Shown here: positions 49,125 through 61,630 of the stretch, in pieces
How the letters are laid out: each line of letters opens with the position of its first letter
Position numbering within the stretch: position 1 is the first letter of the stretch
DNA from: Uranotaenia lowii
Lineage: Eukaryota > Arthropoda > Insecta > Diptera > Culicidae
Direction of reading: 5' to 3'
NCBI RefSeq assembly: GCF_029784155.1
Contig: NC_073693.1
Location: 238,174,250-238,238,249 of the forward strand
DNA: 64,000 nt
Translations under genes and position numbers: made by a program
Notes under the pieces: generated by a model
Database searches by the model: none
The model's input: only the letters and a program-made list of their open reading frames with translations
Told to the model about the DNA's origin: nothing

Positions 49125-49724
49125 CACAGGGGTAAACAAGAAAAAGGCGATCAAATCTGTTTGTATGCATTTTAGACCTATAGTATCTTCAAGACAAATG
49201 ACCAACATTACAAGGGTTATAAAACTAGTTTTTTGAAAAAAAAAAAGATGTATCCACCTAGCAGTAAGTTAGAAAAACTAACTTTTTTAAATTCCCTTTT
49301 AGAGCTATATTGTTTGAGAAAAGTTTTTAGCTTGTATCAATTCTAGCAACTTCTTCAAAGAAGTCAATAGATACTGTATCAATAATCGTTTCAAAGTTAT
49401 GAAAATTAAAAAAAAAATCATCAATTTTCAGTTTTTTCTACATAATTTTTTGTAATTGATTTTTCATATAAATTATGTTCTTCAAAGTTTTGGAGTAAAG
49501 TTTCACACTTGGAGTTCAAACGAGATATCTTTAAACTACCTAACAAAAACAGCCATTTTTAACTGGTTATATCTCCTGAGCTCGGACGAGTTCGGTTACA
49601 TATTTTACAGTTTTACGATAAGAAAAGTATCGCCTTTCATACAATATACGACTCAAAGTGGCCATTTGTGATCTTGAGTGCCATTTGTGAGTTTTGATCA
49701 CCTTTTTCATATTTTACCCCTGTG
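49125..49724. mobile_element. TIR element with CACAGGGGTAAA ends
   Basis: The ends CACAGGGGTAAACAAGAAAA, with GGCGATCAAA, and the complement TTTTGATCACCTTTTTCATA, with TTTACCCCTGTG, form inverted repeats of about 30 bases. It is about 600 bp. No convincing target duplication is visible and no protein is encoded. Confidence 0.6.
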
Positions 49725-50560
49725 TTCGCTGGCATTAACCTCTCATAGCAACTGCATTGCGTTTGACTGCAAGAAACAAAATGAAAAAGGCTTTCACGTT
49801 TTCGAGGGCTGAAAACCTCAAGTTGTGCAACAAGTAGCTTACAAAATATCATGCAAATCCGAAAAAAATCCCTTTAGAATCCTTTAATCGACCTTCAAAA
49901 AGTACATCTCAACAAATAACCGCGCAATGAACGACTGGAAAAATGTCATCAAGGAGGTCACGGACTATGCATTTGCAAGAAAAAAACAGTGTCAAAAAAT
50001 GATTTTTTCGATACAGTTTCACTGTTTTGTTCGACTTTGCTAAAATTTTTTTTAAAGTAAAACGAAGTGGATATGACTTTTTGGGATGAAAAAGTCCCAA
50101 AAAAATTATATTTTTTTTCCTCAAAAGCCAACAAATTTTGCCATTTAGAGCTGATTCATTGGTTTTCTAAATAATCAAGAATACATTAATCCACCGATGT
50201 TAAAATATGTGGGGGTCCAACAGATGTTTTACCCGTTATCTCGTAATTTTCGATAGAATAATTTAAAAAATGACATTAAAATTTCGTTTTGCTTCGCAGT
50301 ATCTCATTTATCAATGACCCGATTTTCTAAATTCAAATCTAAATGATATATAGTAAAATGACTATCATTTTCATTGAACATATTTGGTAGGGGTACATAA
50401 ATTAAAAATTGCAGTTCTTCTTTGTATTGAAATGCTGTAGGATTGATCAATCTTGGATCGATCATTGAGAGATCGATCTTTCACATTCAATAATCAATTG
50501 TTTTATTAAGATTATTTAGCATTGCAAAATCAAATTGATTGATTTATTTTCGATTCAATC
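49725..50560. other. No gene seen
   Basis: AT-rich intergenic sequence. Nothing recognised. Confidence 0.4.
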
Positions 50561-50564
50561 ATTA

Positions 50565-51534
50565 GGGGAGAGTGGGGATACTTAATCCCCTTTTCTTATT
50601 TTCACCATATCTTTTTGGAAAAATTTAGCAACTCGCCGACTTTGAAATTTTCTGACAGTTTGTAACTTCAAGTTTCAATGCTCCAAAATTTAGGACGATA
50701 CTTGAACCCGTTGATGAACTAGAAGCATTTTCGTGGGAGTAAAAAAATTGCGATTTTTCTGAAGTTAGGGGAGACTTGACCTCCCATTGAAGGAGCCTTG
50801 ATCTTTTATTCAGGAAGCCTTAATCCCTGTATAAAAATCAAACAAAACCCCAAGATAGAATGTTTATTGACTATTTTGGTCATGTTTGATCTTATTTCAC
50901 AATTTATAGCAGACATAAGAAGAAAATTCTATAACTTTGTCTCAACGCTAATAACATTGCATACTTAAAGGCGCAATTTTTTATAATTAAGAGAAAATTA
51001 ATTATTTTTGCTCTTTTTTCAGACTATTGTTTGATAAATTTTAGTTTTTGGAAAAATATAAGTAATCTCGTAATCAGGAATCATAACGATCAATTCAGAA
51101 GAAGAATATGCCGTATGAAAGGGGGATCAATTGTACCCAACTCTAGGAGATCAATTGTACCCATAATCAACATATTAGAAAACTTTTTCAGAAAAAAGTT
51201 GAGATTTTTCCATTACTTTGAAAATATGGCATTTTGAAGTTCATTTTACACTCGAACGATTTATACATTGGAACAAATATTTTTTTAATAATTTTCCCAT
51301 GTAAGGAACATTTAAAAGTGATGAAAAAAGATCTTCAAGTTACATTTTGTGAAATTTTTCAAACTAAGTTCAATTACTCAAACAATTATTTTGTTAAAAT
51401 TACACTACAAGCATTTTTATTTTTCTCATTTTGGCACATTTTTATAGAACATTTGATTTTTGTAAGACATTCCAGTTTCGAGATATAGCTAAGGAATCAA
51501 GTATCTTCAGGGATTAAGTATCCTCATTCTCCCC
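50565..51534. mobile_element. TA-flanked TIR element, copy 2
   Basis: It starts GGGGAGAGTGGGGATACTTA and ends TAAGTATCCTCATTCTCCCC, flanked by TA (50563-50564 and 51535-51536). It is collinear with copy 1 at 14219-15179, for example ACATTCCAGTTTCGAGATAT near the right end and GATCAATTGTACCCAACTCT in the middle. It has about 50 bp absent from copy 1 near 50700 and lacks its poly-C run. Confidence 0.75.
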
Positions 51535-51536
51535 TA

Positions 51537-52120
51537 TTATTTTTTTTTATTGTTGTGGCTTTGTGTTACGGAATTATTGAGATCCAATTTTGAGATCGAC
51601 TTGGGGTTAAAAAGATACAAAAAATTAATAAACTCATGCACTATACAAGCATTTTTCTATCCATGAGCTTAAGGAAAATAATATATCAATTTATTTATTC
51701 TTCATTGTTTTCATACTCTCATGCTCTTAAAGTTATCAACTTAAAAAAAGACCTAAACAAGTTTAGATTTTCAGATTAGTTAAAGAATCGAAAAAAATAA
51801 GGAAAAGTTTAACAATAAACTGATTGTCTATCTTTGCAACAAGACTATTGAACTACAAAAAATAAAATTCGGAGCAGAATGTTTATCTTTTCCAGGCAAA
51901 CTTTGTCATCATCATCATCATCCAATTTCTAATTTTTATATTCTGCTTCTGTCGATCATACTTCCTTGATAGAACCTATATTTTGAACTTTTGGAACGCG
52001 AGTTCAATACTTGCAAGTGCAGTCGAAATTGTTTTCACCATTTTTCAAAAAAAAAATTCTATAGATTTTCTGAAGATCTTTTTAAATATGCTTATTTTTC
52101 AGTATTTCTGAAAAAGTAAA
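51537..52120. other. No gene seen
   Basis: AT-rich, with a short TCATCATCATCATCATCC microsatellite near 51909. Nothing else. Confidence 0.4.
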
Positions 52121-52121
52121 T

Positions 52122-52362
52122 CTCGCGTGAGCTTTCATTACGTCATATAAAACAAAATGTAAGCAAAAAGTTTTATTACGAAAAAATACAGAAACTGACT
52201 TAAACAAGTGGCAACTTCTTTCCATTCAGAATATTTGTAGCCTGGAAAACATATTCTATACGTGGAATACAAATTTTATAGTTGTTTCGATCATTTTTGC
52301 AGCAGTTTTCTGTAAATTTTTAAGTTTCATACGACGTAATGAAAGCTCACGCGAGAAATAAA
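52122..52362. mobile_element. Short MITE with TCTCGCGTGAGC ends
   Basis: The ends ATCTCGCGTGAGCTTTCATT (then ACGTC) and the complement in GACGTAATGAAAGCTCACGC (then GAGA) form inverted repeats of about 30 bases around a 170-bp AT-rich centre. No clear duplication. Confidence 0.65.
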
Positions 52363-53073
52363 TTAGCTGTAAAGTACTTTTCATTGAGAATTTCATGAAA
52401 ATGTACAAATTAAAATAAAATTTTTCAAATCATTTTCACCAATTGAGCGACCAACTTTCATTGAATTTTATCGTATTGAGTAAAGTCCCCTCTCAATAAA
52501 TTGAAACCTGTGAAAACGCAGATTTTTCCGAAAAATTAAAATTTATTTTATCCATCTTAGTTTATTTGTTCTTAATTTTCGTTTCATACTCTTCCATTGT
52601 CCCATATAATTATACACTTTCTTTTTTATGTTAATAATCGCATGCTTTGGAGCTCTTCGTTTTAAACTATTCTCCTTATTAATACACTTTTTAACCAAAT
52701 TTACAACAAATCGGTTTTCAAAGGAAATTATAATGTCAATTTTCTTTGATAAATATAACAAATTCTAGTGGCTTATTGTGTAACGCTATGTTTTTGAGGT
52801 AGATGTAGAAAGGCATTTAATCTAACATTTATTTGAAGGCTCATTTTTTTCAAAGCGTCATTTCAGTTGATAAATAGATAACAGTTCGTTCTGGATTTCC
52901 AGTGGATCTGATTTCTTAGAAAACATGTATTTTTAATGAATGTAGACTTTACGTATTTTTTCAATTTCTTTAACTTCCCTTCACTTATTTTAATATTTTA
53001 ATTTAATGTTGAGAACAAGTTGGTTCAAATGCACAATTAATTTTATACATACAGACATATCTTGAATCCTGTT
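52363..53073. other. 3' flank of takeout gene 2
   Basis: AT-rich sequence that would hold the 3' UTR. I do not see a clear AATAAA close to the stop on the minus strand. Confidence 0.35.
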
Positions 53074-53316
53074 CTACTCCAACCACAACTTCAGTGGAAA
53101 CTTATTGAACACCTCGTTCCAGATGCCGAGAAATATTTTCGCCAAATCGTACTGCAAATCTTCACGGATCAAATTCACCACCGTATCGGCATTTCGGTTG
53201 AGCATGTAATTAACGGTCGCCCCCAGCACATTATTCCCGTTGAAAAGATTATACAAGTGAATCTGCATTCCGCCCATCAAAAATGTCAGCTTCAACTTCT
53301 CGATGTAGATGGCTTT
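53074..53316 (-). CDS. Takeout gene 2, exon 4
   Basis: A 243-base exon after acceptor AATTTTAG, starting KAIYIEKLKLTFLMGG, with 80 residues and a TAG stop. It gives the C-terminal half of the JHBP fold, including NNVLGATVNYMLNRNAD. Confidence 0.9.
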   Translation of the reverse strand, partial: KAIYIEKLKLTFLMGGMQIHLYNLFNGNNVLGATVNYMLNRNADTVVNLIREDLQYDLAKIFLGIWNEVFNKFPLKLWLE

Positions 53317-54683
53317 CTAAAATTGTTTAAAAAAATTAAAAGTTGATATCTGCAACTTAGTAAAATATCAGACAAACCTCCGGCAGCATCCGCTCGCTAA
53401 TCTGTGCGATAACATGTGACTTGATGTTGCGTAACGTCATCGTGACGTTTCCGTTTCCGTAAATTGGCAGCACAAATATCTTCCCCTTTATGTTGTACCG
53501 AGCATCCAGTTCCAGCGCCGGAATGTCCACATCGAACGTCATGCGCTTGTTTTGGAAATCCAAATTTGCCCCGACTAGGGTCGTATTCGATGGGCCTTTG
53601 ATGTTTAGAGCATAGAAACCACCGTTTATTTTGAACACCCACGAGTCCTTTTGGACCTCGAAAGTGTCGATAAACAGGGGCTCAAATGGCTGAACCCCAA
53701 TCTCGGCAATACCTAGAAACAGACAACAAAACTAATTTACTTAATTTTTCAACACAAAATGATTCGGAAGCACAGATGGATTATTACACAATATTTTGTT
53801 ATTTTATTGAGAATTAAAGGTCACAAACTGAATGAAATTACTGTCCATACAAGCCACCATGTCTCACCGGATGTTTATCAGACTAATTTTTTTTCGGATG
53901 GCTGAAAATTGCTTTGGAAACATCTAAGACGACACGGTTGAATGGCAGTGAGCTTGTCAATGAATTCAAAAGCGTTTGATAGCAATCATCTATTGAAAAT
54001 CTCTGATGCTCAATCGAGTTTAGAGTACCTAACAAGATTTACACTTTTAAATTCCCCAGTCATTTTAAAATGAAAATTCTTTCTTATTTCCGACTAATAT
54101 TTGATGTTTTCTGATTTAATTTCAAAATACAGATTTTAGCACTTTTCGAGAATTTCCATTAAAAATACTAATTTTCACTTTTTTTTTTCAGATACATATG
54201 AAGCTTCCTAAATTGAATTCCATAGTTAAAATTAATTCGCTTGCTCTTTAACAAGTAGATAACAAAAAAAAGTCACTTGACCGTATCGTTTGCGATATTT
54301 CCAATTTTTTCTTAAGCCAACCGCTTCAAATAAGTTTAATCGACATCCGTTGAACAATTAAAATTATTTGTAGGCTTAATCTGAGCATGTTTGGACTAAG
54401 CTTAACAGTAAACGATGTGTTATTTGACTCTTTGTTAGAATATTTTCGGATAATTGAATACTCCCGTTTAGAAGTCAAAAATTTTCTATGGAAAAAATTC
54501 TATAGCCTGATGTAATGAATATAGCAAAAGTTTTCAGCTGGGGATTTTCCTTTTATATTTGTTAGATGGAATTTGCATATTAAAACTTACCATTTGAGAG
54601 GGTGGGAAATGTTTCTTCGAACATTTTTTTGAAACAATTATCCTCATTGGGAGCTTCTCGCCGGCATCGTCTTAGCCAAGATG
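53074..54683 (-). CDS. Takeout/JHBP-family protein gene 2 (exons 2-4 visible)
   Basis: Exons 54591-54683, 53378-53712 and 53074-53316 join in phase into about 223 residues. They run from SWLRRCRREAPNEDNCFKKM through GIAEIGVQPFEPLFID, GFYALNIKGPSNTT and LTFLMGGMQIHLYNLFNGN to LWNEVFNKFPLKLW-like IWNEVFNKFPLKLWLE and a TAG stop. The two N-terminal cysteines are kept. Introns 2 and 3 are short (878 and 61 bp), unlike gene 1. Each exon has exactly the length of its gene 1 counterpart, so the pair arose by duplication. The protein is expected to be a secreted lipid carrier; the ligand is unknown. The first exon, with the signal peptide, is missing or lies at or beyond the window edge. No stops in the exons. 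Confidence 0.88.
53378..53712 (-). CDS. Takeout gene 2, exon 3
   Basis: A 335-base exon between acceptor GTTTCTAG and donor GTTTGT. Its first two bases complete the Gly codon. It encodes IAEIGVQPFEPLFID, then the FKINGGFYALNIKGPSNTT segment, ending in ERMLPE. Confidence 0.9.
54591..54683 (-). CDS. Takeout gene 2, exon 2
   Basis: A 93-base exon between acceptor TTTTTGTAG and donor GTAAGT. It encodes SWLRRCRREAPNEDNCFKKM and FEETFPTLSN. It opens with CA, the last two bases of a codon begun in the missing exon 1, and ends with G. Confidence 0.88.
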
Positions 54684-54901
54684 CTACAAAAAGATTAAAA
54701 AAGCATGTTTAGTATTAAAACTATTGTTTGATGTTGATTTACACGAATAAAATTTGATGATGGGCTTTGAAAACTGATTCTATGTTTCCATTTTGAAAAA
54801 AAAAAAATAAAATAAATCTTTATAATAACATTTATGTTGAATTCGGCCACAAAATTTAAATTTGCTTAGTCAAATATACACTGAATTTATCTTCTTGCAT
54901 A

Positions 54902-55112
54902 AGCCAGCGGCTTCGGCGTAGTGGTTAGAGTTCAAGTCATCTACGCCAAAGTTCATGAGATCGAATCCCGGTCATGGCATACATAGTACACTTTCTGTGG
55001 TCTGGTGGTTTTAGCATTTGTGAGATGCTAGCCATCATTACTTCGAAAGATGTGCGCTTAGAAAGAGACGAACCAGCTCAAGGCTGAAAGTCTCTATAAT
55101 AAGAAAAAAAAA
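54902..55112 (+). mobile_element. tRNA-derived SINE, family 2, copy 2
   Basis: It starts AAGCCAGCGGCTTCGGCGTA and has a box-A-like GGCGTAGTGGTTAGAG and box B GAGATCGAATCCCGGTC. It shares the body (TGGTGGTTTTAGCATTTG) with the copy at 40829, and ends in AAGGCTGAAAGTCTCTATAA plus poly-A. It lies in the presumed first intron of takeout gene 2. Confidence 0.8.
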
Positions 55113-56733
55113 ATCTTCCTGCATATTTTTTGTCTTAAAACTAAGTTTGAGCTCAAAACTCAAATAAAATAATTAAAACAGTGATTTCTTACGATATTAC
55201 TTACTTTCTGACAACAAAGTGGAAAAAATCCTAAGGGATGCTTTTTGAGACAACCTTTCAATCTTCATTAAACTCTGAAATGAATTTTTCCTGAAGATTT
55301 TTGTTCAAGATGCCTAGCGTTAAAAGAGGCGATTCTACACTTTTTTTTATCAATCTTAAAATATTCTATACAAGAACTTGTAAAAGCTTAACAGCATCTC
55401 AAGTTTATTGCCAAAACCAGTTTGCCGAATAACCGGAACACCAATTATTTTCGAAATTTTTTTTATAGGTTTTATGAAAGAACTTTAAATAATAACTATG
55501 AAAGTTTACTTGAAAACCCTAGAAAATTGTTTAACATTGTTGAATTTACTCAGAGATTTAAAATAAATATATGCTTTCTCAATTGATCCGTTTCGAAACC
55601 AAAATGTAGATTAATGTAAGACGAAAAATCTACAGTAATTTATTTAGCATAATATGAATCTCCCCTCAACGAACATTTCTGTATTGAATGAAGTTCTTAC
55701 GGTTTAATTGATGAAAAAACTGAATCGGTTAGCAAAAGAGTAATGCTTCAAAACATTCTTTCTTGTCAAATTTTTGGGTTTTTCATAGGTCAAGTTGAAG
55801 AGCAGATCCACAATGTTAATAAATTAAATCGACTCAACATTTTGAAGAAAAAACTTCTTTAGTTATTGAATCTAAGTTACAATTTTAATTCATATGAATA
55901 CTTATCAAATGTGTAAACTAACGGAACTGTAAATATAAACATTAATAAAATTTAAATTGCTTTAGCAAACGAAAACATATTTTGGTGTTATCTGACAACA
56001 ACACAGTGTAAACATTTTCTTTTAACTTATAAAAAAGGATAATAGATAGAAAAAAGATCGCATTCAGACTCATTAAAATTTTTTAACTAGAGCTTATTTT
56101 TAAAGAAGAATAAAACATTCTATAATTAGTTGTAATTTTTTCAAGAAACACTTAATTACATTAAGACTGCAATTTTAAATTTAAATAGAAGACCAAATTT
56201 AGTTAATTTTCTATTGATAAAGGCTTCAGCTAATTATTTAGAATGAGAAAGTGGAAATTTAATTTATTTTTTCATAAATACTTCATCTCTCCTGGTAATA
56301 CATTCATGAAAGAAAACTAATGTAAAGCTGAACAAAATATGAACAAACCCAAAAAAATTTAATCTGAGATTTTCTCATGTGTTTCGATAATTCCGTGCCC
56401 TCTTGAGCATATCGTATCAATGAAAATGAAATTTTAAATTGTCACGGAATGAATTTATTCGGCTGACTGGGCTTTGCATCAGTTTTATGTACATCGAAAT
56501 AAATCGATATAATTTTCAAAGTTTTGTATTGTCTATTTTGATTAGTTGTCTTTGTTTGTCTCAAAAAACACTATACCCACAGAGTTTTTAGTTGTTTCAG
56601 TACTCTAGGGCTTAACTTTTCAATCTCCAGATTGATTATGTTTGTTTTAAAGCAATACTTATAGTTTTAAAAATAATGACAAAAAATGCTCTCTAAAACT
56701 ATACGAGTTTTGAGAACGATCAAGATGGGATAT
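55113..56733. other. No gene seen
   Basis: AT-rich sequence upstream of gene 2 exon 2. A short ATG frame at 55205-55268 ends at a GT donor in the right phase, but it lacks a hydrophobic segment. Confidence 0.35.
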
Positions 56734-57556
56734 CCCAAGCAACCAAAAGTCCCATAAAACAGGTACAAAAATGCTTACCCTACCCCATCATTGATATGAA
56801 GAATGTTCTATGCAGCTCAAAAATTAAGTTCTCATTGATACTTTCAAGTTCCCAAAAAAGTCTTAATGACCTTCTATTCAGCTTCCAGCGGCCTCTTGAT
56901 TCAGCTTCCATAAAATCCAGTTGCTCCCTTGGCATCGCTTCACATCACCTTCTCTTGATTATTTACTATGTTCAGTAGGCATGAGGCAGCCATGACGCGC
57001 CAGATTCCGAACTCAACTTAGCGGTTCAATTTGCTGCTCAATTTCTTCTTTTCCACATACATCGCATCCGAATGAATCAAGTATCAAATTAATAATTGAA
57101 AAAAGACTTGTTCAGTTTGGGGATCGAACCCGTGGTGACAATCGAACACGCTATCAAAAGACCACGCCTTGATGTTGTTCTAACTGAAACCAAAATTCAA
57201 AGTGGGGATAAGATTCCAGGCAGCCAGGAACAAAGCTCCTCAATGCCTTTTTTGTGACTTAGTAAACTCCGTATTGGGCACTGCTGTACCCTTTATGTGC
57301 CTTAAGTCCCTCTTCAACGTACATATAAATCCATGTTACAACCTTTAAGTTCACAAAGGAGTACATAGAGTTCACTCGTTTAATTGAGCAAAATAAGTCA
57401 CATAAAACAAACATTTAACCACTTTTGCGACTTTCAAGTTTATTAATGAGTACATAAAGTTCACTCAAGGAAATTGGGTAGTTGATTCTCTTTGTCAGGA
57501 AATATGTAACATTCAAACCCTTCGTTCAAGTAAATATGTGACTTTAATTGCTTGGG
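56734..57556. mobile_element. Element with CCCAAGCAA ends
   Basis: It starts CCCAAGCAACCAAAAGTCCC and ends with the complement-matched TATGTGACTTTAATTGCTTG plus GGG. It contains CAGCTTCCAGCGGCCTCTTG and repeats of GAGTACATA.AGTTCACTC. It is related by its termini to the elements at 61307 and 46107. No protein seen. Confidence 0.5.
57113..57172 (-). mobile_element. tRNA-like SINE fragment
   Basis: On the minus strand GGCGTGGTCTTTTGATAGCG, with GTGTTCGATT, precedes a perfect box B, GGGTTCGATCCCC. The spacing resembles a tRNA, but the arms do not pair well. More likely a tRNA-related repeat than a gene. Confidence 0.35.
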
Positions 57557-60500
57557 GTTCCAGTAAAATGGTTTGTTCTTATATCTATTATTAAGTAAAA
57601 AAAATCAAGATGAACAACTGCAGAAACCTTGTTTTTATTGCAAGCGATTTGTGGTTTACATACGCTGTGGGATTTTACATTGTTTCAAGATTACCATCCA
57701 TTAGTGGTTGACCGATAATTTAAAAAAAATGTCATTTTGAATCCAATTTCGTTTATTTGATACCTAATATTTGCGTAAAAGTTGATAATTAAGTTGTATT
57801 TCAATTATATTTATTGTATTACAACAACCCTTTTCAATTTTCAGCATACCGCTTGATTGCAATTTTAATAAGAAAAAAAAACAAATTTTATGTATACAGC
57901 AAAGAGATTATGTTCTACAGAATTATAACTGCACTACAAATAGGAACTCAATAAAGTATTTTTTTTTTGGGTATTTGGTTCAAAGTTTTACAGATAAAGC
58001 ACGTTAAGTTTCGTAATTCTAACGCGTTTGTGAATGTTTAAATATCACAGTTTTCATCTACTCAATATCTTTTATTTTTTTTTTTAATTTTACTCTTAAG
58101 TTTTAGAATTTGAAAACGGTTTAAAAAGGAGAATCATTCCAAAAATAAGTTTTTTTTTCAAATTATCAGTCAAAATAGTTATTCAGTGGAAAAATTTAGT
58201 ACAATATGAAATAAGTCATCAATGCTCTATTTCCCACATTTTATATTCTCATCGACATTTTCATGCCAGGCTTGTTTCTTTTTTTCGTATCCTTAGGGTG
58301 AGCCTTCATTATTGCATCCAAGCATCTCGTACCGGTGCCATATGCTTGGAGCAGCCCATTTTTAAATGTTAACCGATCAGCAAGATTTGCTTTCCAGAAC
58401 ATGTAATTTCTAATTTTTGGTCCATTGGCGACCAACTCTGGCATAAGGAAATATTTGGGCCATGATATTTGAATCGGGGGAAAGAGGGGGAGGCCTCCTT
58501 TTTTTCAAAAGGAAGCTTTTCCTTACTATTACTTGAACCTTTCTCAAATCCTATAATATCTCTTTGGCATATTCCATGCCAGGGCCGTAGGAAGAACGGC
58601 CTTATGAGGGGTGGTGGATTTGGTGATCTATTTTTTTTCTAATTAACATTTGCAAAAATGAACAAATTAAAAAAAATTCAAAGAAATATTTATGAATTTT
58701 TACTTAACCATTTTTAAGCTCTCTTACGTTAAAAGTTTTATGTATTACAAAGAAAACTTTGAAAAGACGTCCGAAAACCTGCAAAATAGTAAACTAGTAA
58801 CAAATTAGAAAACTTGCTTTCATCAATTGTTATAATATATAAATTTGCTCTAAAATCTGATCAATTTAACTTATTTGATTTGTCAAAAAATAAGTTTTTT
58901 TAAAAAAAAGCCTTCGAATTGTTAAAAAAAATATTTTATACTCAAATCAAATAAGCTAAATCTACCAAACTCTAGAGCAAATGCAAAGATTTCAATCATT
59001 AATCAAAATAAATTTAATTTTCAAAAATAAAATTAATTTATTGAAGTTTTGAGGTTCAAACCTGATACTTCATATCTCGATCAAATTCAAGTTATTGTTC
59101 GAAATTTGACTCTAGGTAAAATTGTAATTATATTATTATTTAACTTTTTACGGGATATTATATACATTTTTTTATCCGCCTATACTTTTTGTAAAAATTT
59201 ATTCCTCAAATAAAATCCTGAGGATGTTTTTTCAGGTTCAGAACTCAGGTTCAAAATTCAGATACAGTTTTAATATTCAAAATTCAAATTAAGCTCATAA
59301 ATTAGTTAAAATTGTCAAGATTGCCATTTATGAAATTTTTATTTTGAATCTTCTTCCGAGTTTCAATACGGTTTCTGAAATGTAAAAAAAGCGATTTCTG
59401 AATTTTGATTCCAGATCAATATTTCGATTTTAGTCAAGAATTAAAATTTGTAACAGAATCCACAATTATCAATCTAATATTTTATGTTAAATGTTAAATT
59501 TCAATAATTAAATATGAATTTCAGAAGATGAATCTTATTTTGAGTTTTCAATTCTGGATCGCCCTTTTGAAGTTTTGAATTCTGCGAAAGAACTAAGTTT
59601 AAGAACTTCAGATCTGAATGTGAAACAAAAACTTATTTAGAGTCCAGGCACTTTATTTTGGTGAAAACTACATTCCTAAGATTCGGATATGGCAAATTTG
59701 ACAGCATTGTGTTGGTCTTACCTACACTTAAGATGTCTAAGTTTTCGAGTTTTTTTTTAAATTTGCCATAGAAAAGGACATGATAAAAACATATTTGCAC
59801 AATAATATCGGAATTCTTAAATTATCGACTAAAAAACTCATAATCATGAACTGTTGTTTTTTCTGGAATTTTGTTGGCCCATATAAATAAGGTGTATTAG
59901 GAGAATCACAGAATGCTCACGTTTTCCGATTGATCGAATAGTTTTTAACATATTGTATGTGTAATTGTCCGGATATTAAATAATCATAGCCTTAGTATTC
60001 TTTTATATTCGGTAAATAATTATTATAATTCATATGAGCTTCAAAAATTATGGATAAAATTTTGAATGAAATGCAAAACCAAATGTGTTTAACTATATCA
60101 AAACACCTTTTCAAGTATTTTCTAAAGATGATGCGAACTGAAAATCAAGAATCCTTAACTAGACATATGTTTAATGTGAAATATCAAACAGAAATACAAT
60201 AAAGATTTCGATAATAGGGAACCAGAACCCTTAAATGAATTCAATCTTTTAATATTTCGTATTCGGACATGAATTCCTATCATCAAGTAAGAAAATGTTG
60301 AAAATCTGTGGGAAATTTCTGAACCGGGGATTAGTTTTCAAGGTTTTGGTATCAGTTCTGAGTAAAGATTGTTTATCTTTAACAACCTTACCCAATCATC
60401 AAAATTTGATGAAGAATTTAAAAATTCGAATGTAGAGTAGAACACCTGACCACGGCCATGTTTTATGCTGATCGGTTTTTCGGTGAGGATTGCGTGAGGA

Positions 60501-61306
60501 TGCGTAATAGAAATTTCTTTAAACACCCGTACATTTTTTAGGTTTATTATCATCTGGAATTGAATATCACCAAAAAAACCTGTATGATAGATTTTTCTAT
60601 AGATAACATTAGTTTTACTGACACACAACTCAAATCGATTGTGAAAAAGCAAAACAAAAATCATTTTTGGGGTTCGAAATGAATGAATTGATATGAAAAC
60701 ATCGAGATACTGATTAAGAAAACAAGAATTGTTGAAGATAATGATTGGATAGTACCTATTCATATCTGTTATCAGAAAAGTGTACAATATTTGGTTTGTG
60801 GTTCAGTCAATTGTGATATCCAAGGTTTTTTAAGGTTTTTGTTCTATACGACTTCTAAAATAGTGAATCTTTAAGTTCCTTCGTTTATTTCGCATATTCG
60901 CAGCCTAACTTAATCAAACTTCTAATTCACAACATAAACAAACCTGCAAAGATATTGCATAGGTAATAATAGGATTGCGATTTGAAGATTGTGTTACGAC
61001 CTGGCCAGGTCATGAAACGATTCTTTCTCTCAGAAAGGAAACCTCTTCCAAAGTTTTATTGGGGATATGAATCATGAAATTATGTGGCTGAAATATCAAG
61101 TTTTCATCCATTGTATCCACCATAAATGGGAGCAGTACACTGTCTAGCAGTTCTGGGCAGAAACTTTGATTTATTTTTGTCGAAACTATGGCTATTCAAG
61201 TTTTTGCTTTTCGTGAAAATCCATTACATAAAATGAGACTGTTCCCTTAAAACTTTCGGCTCGGTTCTACTTAAATACTACTTAATATTCTAAAAAAATG
61301 CAACAC
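57557..61306. other. Long AT-rich stretch, no supported gene
   Basis: Two frames were weighed. The minus frame 58241-58444 (IRNYMFWKANLADRLTFKNG, then HPKDTKKRNKPG) looks coding-like but matches no family I know; it could be an exon or a transposon piece. The 149-codon minus frame at 60338-60787 has no ATG at its start and AT-rich, Ile/Phe/Asn-heavy composition. Nothing else is recognisable. Confidence 0.35.
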
Positions 61307-61507
61307 CCCAAGTAACCAAAAGTCGCATAGATACTTAATTTTGTGCATCAAAAGTTCACATTTGGCTGGATCAAAGGCACTCGAGAGAAATGAAAATAAG
61401 TGCTTGATTTGGGATTCTGAACGAACATAAAAAGTCTAAACAAGTAGCATAGAACATTTTTGTGCGTTGCAAGTACCTTAAATAATCCAGGATTCAATTT
61501 GGCTTAT

Positions 61508-61630
61508 CGTGCTTCGTTACGAACTTTTAATGAATTTTTTGGTTCCATACAGAACTTCTTACGAACTTTTTGGTTCCATGCAGAACTTGATACGAACTTT
61601 TTGGTTCCATGAGGAACTTCTATAGAACTT
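61508..61630 (+). repeat. Tandem repeat, about 32-bp unit
   Basis: TACGAACTTTTTGGTTCCAT followed by G.AGAACTT recurs about four times with small changes, inside the CCCAAG element. Confidence 0.7.

Noticed and set aside
55205..55268. Possible exon 1 of takeout gene 2 (ATG at 55268, donor GTAAGT)
   Set aside because: The phase fits, but the 21-residue peptide has no hydrophobic core or Arg-rich start. The donor at the window edge gives a better match to gene 1.
57113..57172. tRNA gene on the minus strand
   Set aside because: Box B is perfect, but the arms do not pair and the acceptor stem is missing.
60338..60787. 149-codon minus-strand ORF
   Set aside because: It starts at TTG, has AT-driven composition and no domain. 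A GT donor in it (near 60387) is in phase 0, so it does not fit exon 1 of takeout gene 2.
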